Positions 31,412 to 42,161 of a stretch of 64,000 nt of DNA are shown piece by piece. The position numbers were made by a program, and so were the translations under genes. The DNA is from Lamellibrachia columna (Eukaryota > Annelida > Polychaeta > Sabellida > Siboglinidae). The notes beneath the pieces were generated by a model. It was given only the letters and a program-made list of their open reading frames with translations. It was not told the origin of the DNA and ran no database searches. The stretch spans positions 3,433,206-3,497,205 of the forward strand of contig OY759275.1 of the NCBI GenBank assembly GCA_963662155.1, in the 5' to 3' direction. How positions within the stretch are numbered: the stretch's first letter is position 1; every line of letters starts with the position of its first letter.

Positions 31412-33480
31412 ATCCTACTCTGGCATTCTCTAAGTACTGCGGATCATTTTCCAGTTTGTATTGATGTGTCTTTGCAATGCATACCAGAGGTAGAAATGAC
31501 CAATAGGCCTACTAGTAAAATGCATGGACTAGCATGGGATAAAGTTAGCCAGGATGGTAAAAATTAATATTGTACACTGAAAGATATTAGTATGCAAAAT
31601 ATAAACATTCTTTATGAAGCTACATCATGCAAGGATGTGAACTGCAAAAATGAATCTCACCGAGTGGCTATAAACAAGTTTTATGGTAAATATGTAAAAG
31701 TAGACAATTGTGGTGCTTCTAAGTGTCGCCCAGGTTGGAGTGAGTATACTGATGAACTACATAATGTGGCAAGGCAACATTTTCTGACTTGGGTTGTAGC
31801 TGGAAAGCTTAAACATGACCCAGTCTTTGAATCTATGAAACTCTAGAGCCACATTTAAATATGGGCTTCGGTTTTTAAAGCAACATAAAACTCAATTGAT
31901 AAGCAACTCTCTAGCCACTAAACTACAAGAGGGTAGACCTGATAGGTTCTGGAAAGAAGTTAATTGTATGAATAACTGCAAAGTTCCCTTGCAAAATAGT
32001 ATTGATGGGGTTACTGGTGCTGACAATATAACTGAACTATGGAAGGGTCACTTTGGGCAATTGCTTAATTGTATACATGATAATGACATCACATCATTAC
32101 ATTATGATGTCACATATACTAATGATATATTTGGTACTGTTGATGAGATTGAATTGGTCATTGGGCAGTTAGATAAAAATAAATCATGTGGCCTTGATTG
32201 CGTGTATGCTGAGTATATAATGTATTGCAGCAGACGAGTATTACTGTTACTGGCTATGTGTATGTCTACCTTTTTTGTCCATGGTTTCCTACCTGATTCT
32301 ATGCTATCAGTTGTGCTTGTACCAGTTATCAAAGATAAATGTTGTAAAATCAATGATAGTGACAACTACAGACCGATTGCATTAGCCAGCATGATGTCGA
32401 AAATAGTGGATAAAGTCATACTTGGTCGTATGTCATCCTTTCTGATAACTAGCAGTAACCAGTTTGGTTTCAAGAGTAAGCTTGGCACTGACATGTATAT
32501 ATGTCTTAAAAGAAATTGTTGATAATTACAAATGTTTAAATGGGTCTATGTTCATTGGTTTCCTAATTGCTTCTAAAGCCTTTGACAGAATAAGACACTC
32601 TACATTGTTTAAGAAATTGATTGATAGACAAGTACCTAGTTATATTGTTAGAATTGATATACTGGTACACAAATCAAACTATGTTTGTACGCTGGTCTGG
32701 GATTTTATCTAAGGGATTTCAAGTCTCTATGGTGTCAGGCAAGGTGGCATACTCTCACCGTACCTGTTTAATGTATATATTGACGATTTAAGTGCTTCAC
32801 TAACAAAATGTCGCACTGGCTGTTGTATTGATGACATGAATATAAACCATCTCATGTATGCAGATGACCTGGTTGTATTTCCCCTTCTAGTATAGGTTTG
32901 AGGGAGCTGTTATCTGTTTGTGAAACTTATGGCCTAAATCATTAAATTAAATTTAATCATAAGAAAAGTGCAATACTCATATGTAGAGGAAAGCATATAA
33001 AAAATATATGAAAAATGTATGTCACCTTCATTTAGGTTAAATGTATGTCACCTTGCATTTAAGTTAAATGTATGTCACCTTGCATTTAAGTTAAATGTAT
33101 GTCACCTTGCATTTAAGTTACATGGAGAGGACATTAAAGAAGTGAAAAGTGTAAAATACCTGGGTTATATTATATGCAGTGACTCTAAGGATGAGAAAGA
33201 TATAATGTGTCAGTGTCGCCAATTGTATGCCCGTGGTAATGTACTACTTAAGAAATTCTATATGTGCACAAATGATGTCAACATCAAGCTGTTTAGTATA
33301 TTTTGCTCATCTATGTATAAAGTTCAACTGTGGTGGAATCATTCTGTATATAGCATCCACAGATTACATATATGCTACAATAATGTGTTTAGACGTTTGC
33401 TTGGACTACCCAAATACTGCAGCGCTTCAGCTATGTTTGAGGAGAGATTGACTCCACCAACTCCTACAGTAAACTCTTGA
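31412..33480 (+). pseudogene. LINE X, 5'-truncated copy A
   Basis: Starts in the endonuclease C-terminus (LSTADHFPVCIDVSLQ; SxADHxPV is the last APE motif), followed by a linker and RT. RT motifs include LDKNKSCGLDCV, DNYRPIALASMMSKIVDKV, ASKAFDRIRHSTLF and YADDLVVF. It is broken by stops near 31567, 31846, 32522 and 32710 and a lost base after VSMVSG near 32733. The C-terminal part (SVKYLGYIICSDSKDEKDI) reads to 33480. A 27-bp in-frame repeat encoding NVCHLAFKL precedes that part. The family is not resolved; the GVRQGG and YADD form fits RTE/Jockey-like or related clades. Confidence 0.8.
33019..33121 (+). repeat. 27-bp in-frame repeat inside LINE X (A), about 4 units
   Basis: Unit AATGTATGTCACCTTGCATT plus TAAGTTA, translated NVCHLAFKL; the first unit is diverged (SPSFRL). 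Copy B has six units. Confidence 0.9.
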
Positions 33481-35277
33481 GCTCCCCTCACTGACTCCAC
33501 CAACTTGTACAGTAAACTGTTCAGCTCCTTCCACAGACTCCACCTACTCCTACAGTAAACTCTTGAGCTCCCCTCACTGACTCCACCAACTCCTACAGTA
33601 AACTGTTGAGTTCCCCTCACAGACCCCACCAACTCCTACAGTAAACTGTTGAGTTCCCTCACAGACCCCACCAACTCCTACAGTAAACTGTTGAGTTCCC
33701 CTCACTGACCCAATCAACTCCTACAGTAAACTGTTGAGTTCCCCTCACAGACCCCACCAACTCCTACAGTAAACTGTTGAGTTCCTCTCAGAGACCCCAC
33801 CAACTCCTACAGTAAACTGTTGAGTTCCCCTCACAGACCCCACCAACTCCTACAGTAAACTGTTGAGCTCCCTTCACAGACCCCACCAACTCCTACAGTA
33901 AACTGTTGAGTTCCCCTCACAGACCCCACCAACTCCTACAGTAAACTGTTGAGTTCCCCTCACAGACCTCACCAACTCCTACAGTAAACTTTTGAGTTCC
34001 CCTCACAGACCCCACCAACTCCTAGAGTAAACTGTTGAGTTCCCCTCACAGACCCCACCAACTCCTACAGTAAACTGTTGAGTTCCCCTCACAGACCTCA
34101 CCAACTCCTACAGTAAACTGTTGAGCTCCTCTCACAGACCCCACCAACTCCTACAGTAAACTGTTGAGTTCCCCTCACAGACTTCACCAACTCCTACAGT
34201 AAACTGTTGAGTTCCCCTCACAGACTCTACCAACTCCTACAGTAAACTGTTGAGTTCCCCTCACAGACCCCACCAACTCCTACAGTAAACTGTTGAGTTC
34301 CCCTCACAGACTTCACCAACTCCTACAGTAAACTGTTGAGTTCCCCTCACTGACCCCACCAACTCCTACAGTAAACTGTTGAGTTCCCCTCACAGACCTC
34401 ACCAACTCCTACAGTAAACTGTTGAGTTCCCCTCACAGACCCCACCAACTCCTACAGTAAACTGTTGAGTTCCCCTCACAGACTCCACCAACTCCTACAG
34501 TAAACTGTTGAGCTCCCCTCACAGACCCCACCAACTCCTACAGTAAACTGTTGAGCTCCCCTCACAGACTCTACCAACTCCTACAGTAAACTGTTGAGTT
34601 CCCCTCACAGACCCCACCAACTCCTACAGTAAACTGTTGAGCTCCACCCACAGACTCCACCAACTCCTACAGTAAACTGTTGAATTCCCCTCACAGACTC
34701 CACCAACTCCTACAGTAAACTGTTGAGTTCCCCTCACAGACTCCACCAACTCCTACAGTAAACTGTTGAGCTCCCCTCACAGACCCCACCAACTCCTACA
34801 GTAAACTGTTGAGTTCCCCTCACAGACTCCACCAACTTGTACAGTAAAATGTTGAGTTCCCCTCACAGACCCCACCAACTCCTACAGTAAACTGTTGAGT
34901 TCCCTCACAGACCCCACCAACTCCTACAGTAAACTGTTGAGTTCCCCTCACTGACCCCATCAACTCCTACAGTAAACTGTTGAGTTCCCCTCACAAACCC
35001 CACCAACTCCTACAGTAAACTGTTGAGCTCCCCTCACAGACTCAACCAACTCCTACAGTAAACTGTTGAGTTCCCTCACAGACCCCACCAACTCGTACAA
35101 TAAACTGTTGAGTTCCCCTCACAGACCCCACCAACTCCTACAGTAAACTGTTGAGTTCCCCTCACAGACTCTACCAACTCCTACAGTAAACTGTTGAGTT
35201 CCCCTCACAGACTCCACCAACTCCTACAGTAAACTGTTGAGTTCCCCTCACAAACTCCACCAACTCCTACAGTAAAC
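33450..35277. repeat. 43-bp satellite at the 3' end of LINE X (A), about 42 copies
   Basis: The unit runs from CCACCAACTCCTACAGTAAA through CTGTTGAGTTCCCCTCACAG. The array starts inside the last codons of the LINE X frame (RLTPPTPTVNS). The commonest variants are GACCCC/GACTCC and GAGTT/GAGCT. It ends at TAAACATTAGA, as in copy B. Confidence 0.97.
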
Positions 35278-35317
35278 ATTAGAAACAAAAAGCAGAAACC
35301 ATGGAGAAAAAAAATAT

Positions 35318-35610
35318 AAATTATGATAACAAATTGTAGGAGTATGTGAAGAAACACCAAGAAAACCCAATTTCAAAGCTTAGTAGAAACAGAGAAACCA
35401 GATATCATGCTGGGAAAGGAAAGTCACTTAGATGATAGCATATGCTCCAGTGAGATCTTCCCGCCTAACTATGAAATATTTTGCAAAGACAGAAACATAC
35501 ATGGTGGAGGAGTATTTATTGCTGTAAGAGATAACATTGTAGCATAACCACAGCCTAGTCTTTCTTCTCTTGCTGAAATGATATGGATTAAACTCCAATT
35601 CACCATGTCT
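35318..35610 (+). pseudogene. CR1-type LINE endonuclease fragment
   Basis: Reads LVETEKPDIMLGKESHLDDS, then SSEIFPPNYEIFCKDRNIH and GGGVFIAVRDNIVA, followed by a stop. This is the N-terminal half of the APE endonuclease of CR1-like LINEs (the E of the xES/xET motif and the KDR...GGG block). No RT follows. Confidence 0.75.
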
Positions 35611-35789
35611 GTGATGATCACCTTGATGACAAATTTATGTTCATTGTTGAACGCATTTCAAATGGATTTAAATGTAAGATGTAAAACAGTTAGTTTAACA
35701 TTGGAGCCTTTAACCCGTGTCACCTTATATTTTAATCACAAGAACCAATGTGTAACACGGTTCTTTCAACATGTGCTAGGCTAGGAGCC

Positions 35790-35975
35790 AGTTTCACGAA
35801 GTGTCTATTCTGTATGAACCTTTGTTTGAAGGTACTCGATTCAGGAAATTTCTGCATTACATATAATTGTTTGCAATGCTCTCCGTGTTTTTTGCGATTG
35901 TTCTGAGTTATGTAATCTTTTTCAAACCTCTGCGTAAGTCCTTCGTACGGTACAAATGCTTCGTGAAACTGATAC
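35790..35975. mobile_element. MITE with CAGTTTCACGAAG ends
   Basis: Left CAGTTTCACGAAGTG and right GCTTCGTGAAACTG are inverted, about 180 bp apart. The interior matches the fragments at 4449-4640 and 4836-4970. Non-coding; superfamily unknown because no target duplication was seen. Confidence 0.6.
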
Positions 35976-36039
35976 TAGATGTAGTAGTTTTATAACAATG
36001 TATGATGCTTTTGTATTTACAGAAGCGTTGCTACTGTAA

Positions 36040-37062
36040 TCAATAAATAATGTGTTTCTGTATACATGTATTAATGTTTATGTTCCCAATATATATATAA
36101 AAACAAAACAATTGAACTTTGCTAAAATGAACTTGCAAATGCATAATCAAAACATTTGTATGTGACCCTGGACAATGGCATTTGCAGTTGAATGAATTGC
36201 ATTCAAATGAGATTTTATTTAAAAAATAATATTTTTTATCAAAATAAACAAGCATATAACCTTTAAGTCTTCCTCCCTCTTGGTCTGGAAAGACTTCACT
36301 CGGTCCTGGTCCTCCTTTGACAGGCGCCTTGTGCCAGGCCTCACATTTGTTTACTTGCTCTGAAGGGACTTCACTAGGTCCTGGTCCTCCTTTGACAGGC
36401 GCCTTGTGCCAGGCCTCACATGTGTTTACTTGCTCTGGAGGGACTTCACTCGGTCCTGGTCCTCCTTTGACAGGCGCCTTGTGCCAGGCCTCACATGTGT
36501 TTACTTGCTCTGGAGGGACTTCACTCGGTCCTGGTCCTCCTTTGACAGGCGCCTTGTGCCAGGCCTCACATGTGTTTACTTGCTCTGGAGGGACTTCACT
36601 CGGTCCTGGTCCTCCTTTGACAGGCGCCTTGTCCCAGGCCTCACATTTGTTTACTTGCTCTGGAGGGACTTCACTCGGTCCTGGTCCTCCTTTGACAGGC
36701 GCCTTGTGCCAGTCCTCACATTTGTTTACTTGCTCTGGAGGGACTTCACTCGGTCCTGGTCCTCCTTTGACAGGCGCCTTGTCCCAGGCCTCACATTTGT
36801 TTACTTGCTCTGAAGGGACTTCACTAGGTCCTGGTCCTCCTTTGACAGGCGCCTTGTCCCAGGCCTCACATTTGTTTACTTGCTCTGGAGGGACTTCACT
36901 CGGTCCTGGTCCTCCTTTGACAGGCGCCTTGTGCCAGTCCTCACATTTGTTTACAAATACACCAGGAGTTAATTGGTATTGAGTTGCTGAAGCACACGAC
37001 AATACAAGCATTATATTGATATTGTAAGAACATGTAATGCAGGCGGACATCCTCACTAACAT
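36040..37062 (-). CDS. Possible secreted protein with nine 25-residue repeats
   Basis: An uninterrupted 340-codon frame. The first ~27 residues (MLVRMSACITCSYNIN, then IMLVLSCASA) look like a signal peptide with a plausible cleavage after CASA. Nine 75-bp units follow, each VNKCEAWDKAPVKGGPGPSE plus VPPEQ with K/T, A/D, D/H and P/S variants, so each has one Cys and one Trp in a Gly/Pro/Lys context. Beyond the repeats the frame (GYMLVYFDKKYYFLN) looks like intron or UTR; AAAG|GTTATA after GGRLK near 36260 is a possible donor. Such repeats occur in secreted structural or adhesive proteins, but no family is recognised. Caution: the unit length is a multiple of 3, so the other strand is open as well, and unit variants are not biased to synonymous sites. 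Confidence 0.45.
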   Translation of the reverse strand: MLVRMSACITCSYNINIMLVLSCASATQYQLTPGVFVNKCEDWHKAPVKGGPGPSEVPPEQVNKCEAWDKAPVKGGPGPSEVPSEQVNKCEAWDKAPVKGGPGPSEVPPEQVNKCEDWHKAPVKGGPGPSEVPPEQVNKCEAWDKAPVKGGPGPSEVPPEQVNTCEAWHKAPVKGGPGPSEVPPEQVNTCEAWHKAPVKGGPGPSEVPPEQVNTCEAWHKAPVKGGPGPSEVPSEQVNKCEAWHKAPVKGGPGPSEVFPDQEGGRLKGYMLVYFDKKYYFLNKISFECNSFNCKCHCPGSHTNVLIMHLQVHFSKVQLFCFYIYIGNININTCIQKHIIY

Positions 37063-37196
37063 GAATTGGTGGACGTTTCTCGTTTATATTTTACTGATAT
37101 TTAATTTAGGAGTCAACTTTGATAATAATTAAAATTTTAGACGTCATATTTTACAAACTTGTCGTTTCTGCTTTTATCACATTCATGACCTTCGTC

Positions 37197-37711
37197 GTAT
37201 TCGCCGGTAGGTGTCTTTCGATGTCGCCAAATCTATTGCAACTGCTCTTATTAGACGTAGATTTGACTATAGCAATTCCCTTTATTATAACATTGCTCTC
37301 AAGGACATCTTGAAACTTCAACGTGTTCAAAATTGTTTAGCAAGGGTAGTTTCCCGGTCTCATCGTTTCTCTCACTCAGTGCCACTTTTTAGATCATTAT
37401 ATTGGCTCCCTGTCAGATATCGAATTATGTTTATGATCTGTACAGTTACCTATCAAACACTTTCATCCATGCAACCAGCATAGTTCCATTCACTGTTCAC
37501 TCCTGTAAGACAGCCCAGGCACCTTTGATCATCTAATTCTAATCTACTTTTTGTTCCCAGTGTTAAGACAAATGTCGGAACTAGAGCTTTTTCAGTTGCT
37601 GCACCGACTCTGTGGAACTCACTCCCAGTTAGTGTTAAGTATGTAGGAAATATAACAACATTTCGCCGTAAGCTAAAAACCCACCTGTTTAAACTTGCGT
37701 ATCCTCCATAG
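37197..37711 (+). pseudogene. L2-like LINE 3' fragment
   Basis: Reads IATALIRRRFDYSNSLYYNI, LKLQRVQNCLARVV, LYWLPVRYRIMF, then after stops near 37481 and 37532 TRAFSVAAPTLWNSLPVSVK and KLKTHLFKLAYPP. This is the L2-type thumb and C-terminus. Confidence 0.85.
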
Positions 37712-37751
37712 CTCCCCAGCGTACCAACCCAACTGTTTACAACTGGACCTA

Positions 37752-38264
37752 CTTATCGATCATTTAACAAGATTTAACAAGATTTGCCATCCAAGCCAAA
37801 GGCCCAGATGGGAAGTGGACAAGAAAGTCATTAGCTTATCGAGAGTCCAACAATGTTCATCTACTTATAACCCGCCCTCCTGAGATATGTGTCAACCTTG
37901 TTTTTAAACATATTCACGCTGTTAGCAGTTACACAATCTGTAGACAATTTGTTCCATTCATTTATTGTCCTCTGTGAGAACGAGTGCTTCCTGATGTCCA
38001 ATCTACATTGATCCTTTACTAATTTTACCTCATGTCCTCTAGTTCTGCTATCCTTCTTGAGTGAGAAAAACATATTTCTATCAATATTTTCATACCCATT
38101 CAATATCTTAAAAACTTCAATCTGATCTCCTCTTAACCTCCTTGTCTCTAGAGTTGTTAAACCACATTCTTTCAGGCGTTCTTCATAACTAAGGTCTCTC
38201 AGTTCTGGAATCATTTTAGTTGCTCTTCTTTGTATGCGTTCAAGCTTATCTATATCCTTCTTAC
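37752..38264 (-). pseudogene. CR1-like LINE, last ~0.5 kb, 5'-truncated
   Basis: The minus strand encodes MIPELRDLSYEERLKECGLT, RLRGDQIEVFKILNGYENID and VNMFKNKVDTYLRRAGYK. It is followed by a 3' UTR ending in two AAATCTTGTT units (about 37760-37780), the short terminal repeat expected of CR1. The same family lies at 59146-60947 in the other orientation and there has lost ~50 bp in the GHEVKL region. Confidence 0.85.
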
Positions 38265-38385
38265 GAAGTCGCCGGTTGAACTAACGCAAGCGTAGAGCAG
38301 TGTCACATTGAAAGAAAACACGACACACGGACACAGCCGACAGTCATTGGTCACCGAGGGACCGTTCACAGCTGAAGGACCCGGA

Positions 38386-38401
38386 GACAGTCATTGGTCA
38401 C
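38386..38401. repeat. 16-bp direct repeat at the duplication junction
   Basis: GACAGTCATTGGTCAC occurs at 38339-38354 and again here, across the base where homology to 3688 begins (38400). Confidence 0.8.
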
Positions 38402-38452
38402 TTGAACTTAAGTGATATTGTAGATAATATTAAGTCTGACAAATACCTTTAA
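38400..38452 (+). pseudogene. Truncated death-domain exon tail (copy B)
   Basis: Matches 3688-3740, the last 17 codons and TAA of the death-domain exon, and continues into the same 3' UTR and AATAAA (38755-38760). The acceptor and most of the exon are missing, so it cannot encode the domain. It marks the left edge of copy B. Confidence 0.9.
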
Positions 38453-39160
38453 TGGTCTTCACCCTGCGAGGTAGACTCGGCACAGTAGACTGACAGCCAT
38501 TTTTACACACCCGACAAACGTGTTGCGAGCTGCGTGAATTTATTGATTATGAAACTTAATTTGCGTGTGTGTGTTCTTCGTGTTTACGAACAAATTGTTG
38601 GTAATAGTCGTTCTTAATGATTATTTAGTGCTTTGCGAATTTATTATATTGCGATATTCTGTCTTATATTATCCAGTACTGTATTACGTTATTACAGTTT
38701 TACGGAGACTATTCTATGGAGCCTGTGAAGATAGTTCTTCCGTTGATGCCAACAAATAAAGTCTTCTGTTCAATATCCACAAACTACTGGACTGGTTGCT
38801 TGTTTACTGATACCCACGGGACGATACGATTATGTCTCACTCACGGTGGGTCTGCCATGCGGTCTGCGAGCTGCCCAGCATCATAGACATAGTAAGATTG
38901 TGTCACATGTCTCAGAGGTGCTGCCTACTGTTATATGCTGTATCACTCTTAATATTCAATGAATCTTGGCCAAATTTACAACGTATGTTTATTGTGTGAA
39001 AACATGTCAAAATATGAAATTACAGCTCATTTGCATAATGGTTACCGTGGCAACCGGCAATTCCTTACCAACTTGACATACGTTTACCAGAAACACGTTG
39101 GTGAACGTCAAATGGATATCAGCACAGCTTGATGTTGTATGACAACTCAGATAACACACG

Positions 39161-39352
39161 GCTAACTCGTTTTGAGAATCCAGCTGACGTTTAAATATTT
39201 TCGAACACGATTGAGTACGCACGTTGACACAGACACGCGATTGTCCAAACGCTTTGTGTATTTTCTCTGATTGTTCTGACTTACGTAATCTTCATTAAAT
39301 GTCCACATCAGTTCCATCGTACTGTATGAAAGCTTCGTGAGACCGACACAAA
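39161..39352. repeat. MITE-like fragment, copy B of 4449-4640
   Basis: Near-identical duplicate of the A fragment, same truncation. Confidence 0.5.
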
Positions 39353-39547
39353 TTATGTACAAATGTTTATTTAGGGAATATCACACTGTTTGTTGATGTC
39401 ACGAGACTGTCACCAGCCGGATAACATCACGAGTGCTGGTGACACTCGAGTGACATCAATATACAGTTTGTGATTCCCGTTATATATAGCGGTTAGTTAA
39501 CACTCGAGCACACTTTTTTATTTCATACAGTTACAAATATGCTGCAG

Positions 39548-39682
39548 GGCCGTTTTCACGAAGCATCCCGACCGTTCGAAGGAAGTGATGCAGATGTTTG
39601 ACGCAGATTCCATTAATCATAACAATCACAGAGCACAATCAAATCGTTCGAACAATTATCGCACTTTCCGTCGAGTGGACTG
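39548..39682. repeat. MITE-like fragment, copy B of 4836-4970
   Basis: Near-identical duplicate, again ending where the tRNA-like array starts. Confidence 0.45.
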
Positions 39683-39697
39683 GGTTCCAATACTCAT

Positions 39698-40642
39698 CAA
39701 AGTGGGTCGTAGTGGCTCAGTGGTTAGAAGATCGCACTCTCAGTCTAGAGGACCGAGGTTCCAATACTCATCAAAGTGGGTCGTAGTGGCTCAGTGGTTA
39801 GAACGTTGCACTCTCAGTCTAGAGGACCGAGGTTCCAATACTCATCAAAGTGGGTCGTAGTGGCTCAGTGATTAGAACGTTGCACTCTCAGTCTAGATGA
39901 CCGAGGTTCCAATACTCATCAAAGTGGGTCGTAGTGGCTCAGTGGTTAGAACGTTGCACTCTCAGTCTAGAGGACCGAGGTTCCAATACTCATCAAAGTG
40001 GGTCGTAGTGGCTCAGTGATTAGAACGTTGCACTCTCAGTCTAGAGGACCAGGGTTCCAATACTCATCAAAGTGGGTCGTAGTGGCTCAGTGGTTAGAAG
40101 ATCGCACTCTCAGTCTAGAGGACCGAGGTTCCAATACTCATCAAAGTGGGTCGTAGTGGCTCAGTGGTTAGAAGATCACACTCTCAGTCTAGAGGACCGG
40201 GGTTCTAATACTCATCAAAGTGGGTCGTAGTGGCTCAGTGATTAGAACGTTGCACTCTCAGTCTAGAGGACCGGGGTTCCAATACTCATCAAAGTGGGTC
40301 GTAGTGGCTCAGTGGTTAGAACGTTGCACTCTCAGTCTAGAGGACCGGGGTTCCAATACTCATCAAAGTGGGTCGTAGTGGCTCAGTGATTAGAACGTTG
40401 CACTCTCAGTCTAGAGGACCGAGGTTCCAATACTCATCAAAGTGGGTCGTAGTGGCTCAGTGGTTAGAAGATCACACTCTCAGTCTAGAGGACCGGGGTT
40501 CTAATACTCATCAAAGTGGGTCGTAGTGGCTCAGTGATTAGAACGTTGCACTCTCAGTCTAGAGGACCAGGGTTCCAATACTCATCAAAGTGGGTCATAG
40601 TGGCTCAGTGGTTAGAAGATCGCACTCTCGACCGAGTTTCCA
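39698..40642 (+). repeat. Tandem array of 13 tRNA-like units, copy B
   Basis: Same length and unit count as 4986-5930, but the order of unit types differs: an AACGTTGC/GTGATTAG unit is inserted after unit 2 and one unit of the A7-A9 block is lost. Confidence 0.8.
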
Positions 40643-40842
40643 ATACTTTGTTCACACCACCTTGCTTCAGTTCATTCAGCTGCAGTAATGAGTTCCTGAC
40701 TATACAGTGTTGGACAGCATGGCTGAATGCTTCCCCGAGAAGTTGAGTTGGTGTTGTAAAGAACAGGTCTGTCGGGCGATAGTGGATGAACTGAGAAAGA
40801 TCTAACTGTGAGGTTCGGTCATGTTCGGATGATAAATAAGGC

Positions 40843-41046
40843 ATGGTGGCTGCAGGTGGATGGCAAATGCAGCAGGGGACAGCACATGGCAAGAAAGGGG
40901 GACCTGGAGGCGGCAGTGGTTATGGATGTGGAAGATATGGACAAGGCATTGTAGCAGATGAGGATCTGAGCGGCCACTCCCAATATAAGAATTTTAGAGT
41001 ATATGACTCGTCAGTTTGTGGCTGTTTTCTAGGTATTTATAGATGA
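40843..41046 (+). CDS. Small Gly-rich ORF (doubtful)
   Basis: Encodes 67 residues starting MVAAGGWQMQQG with a GGPGGGSGYGCGRYGQG stretch. Copy A has a TAG at codon 7. Unrecognised; possibly a remnant exon. Reported only because it distinguishes the copies. Confidence 0.15.
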   Translation: MVAAGGWQMQQGTAHGKKGGPGGGSGYGCGRYGQGIVADEDLSGHSQYKNFRVYDSSVCGCFLGIYR

Positions 41047-42161
41047 CTTTACGGTCTTTACAAAAGTACAAACCATTGCCTACAGCTCAGGTGATCCACT
41101 GATCAGTACAGGAGCTGAACTGTAATTTGCAGAAACTCCATGAAAGGATGATAGCTTCAACACTAAGCAACAACAATTATGTCATCCTTCATCAACCTTT
41201 AATAGACACAAGTTAAGCAATATCATAATGTTACATTTAAACAATGCATATCATTTATAAATTAATGTAAACCGTTGTGTAGACAATTTAATAAAACCCC
41301 ATCTATATTATCACAGTCTGCTGAATGAAATATTTTATGCTTCAATTTAACAACATTGCTTCGTAATGTCTGCTTAGATTACCAATTTCACAGCTACACT
41401 GGACAATTCATATGGACTGGTCCTTGCAGGTTTCAATAACAACAGACAAGTATATAGCACATTCAACAATCTTCTAAACACAAGAACACGTGACAGCATC
41501 AGATATACCATTGGAATGTGAGTTACAAGTTCATGTCTGTGCCAAGTATGTCAAATAAAAGGAATTTAAACATCAACAAAATCCAATAAAATAATAAATA
41601 AAGAAATGATGTCTGCCTCAAAGAACAAGAGGCTGACAATTCTATTGTTTGGTGTTTCCTGATCAATTATAATTAATAATGTTAAGTCAACATTGCAAAC
41701 ATGACACATGACAACAGAGGAATTATTATATAGACATGTTGACAGGTACATCTAAAACCATGTATAGTATAAAGCCAGTGTAATGTCAACATATCTAACA
41801 TTTATTTTCTTCTAGGATTCAAAAGATAAACACTTGTTACTGATTAATATATGATGTCGATCAAACTTCCATTCAAAACATTGGACGAATAAAATATTAT
41901 AGATCAACGTCCCTGTTTACATCATAGTCAAAAGTATCTTGGATCTTGCAAAGGGGGAGCTTAGTCACTCATTAGTTAATCATACTAAAAAATGGTAAAG
42001 ATGTCAATCAAATGTATTAAAAATGGTGGACAAATAATAGCTGATGACTGCTAGGAATTTTAGGTGTTATCAATGCTGTGTCCAAATGCACAACATTCGG
42101 TTTTGTATGCCACAGGCTTCTGCATCCATTTCGTGTATGAACATTCACAATTATGCAATGT

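Noticed and set aside
36317..36982. Plus-strand 221-codon repeat frame (GALCQASHLFTCSGG)
   Set aside because: Antisense shadow of the 75-bp repeat unit. The minus strand has the signal-peptide-like start and a longer frame.
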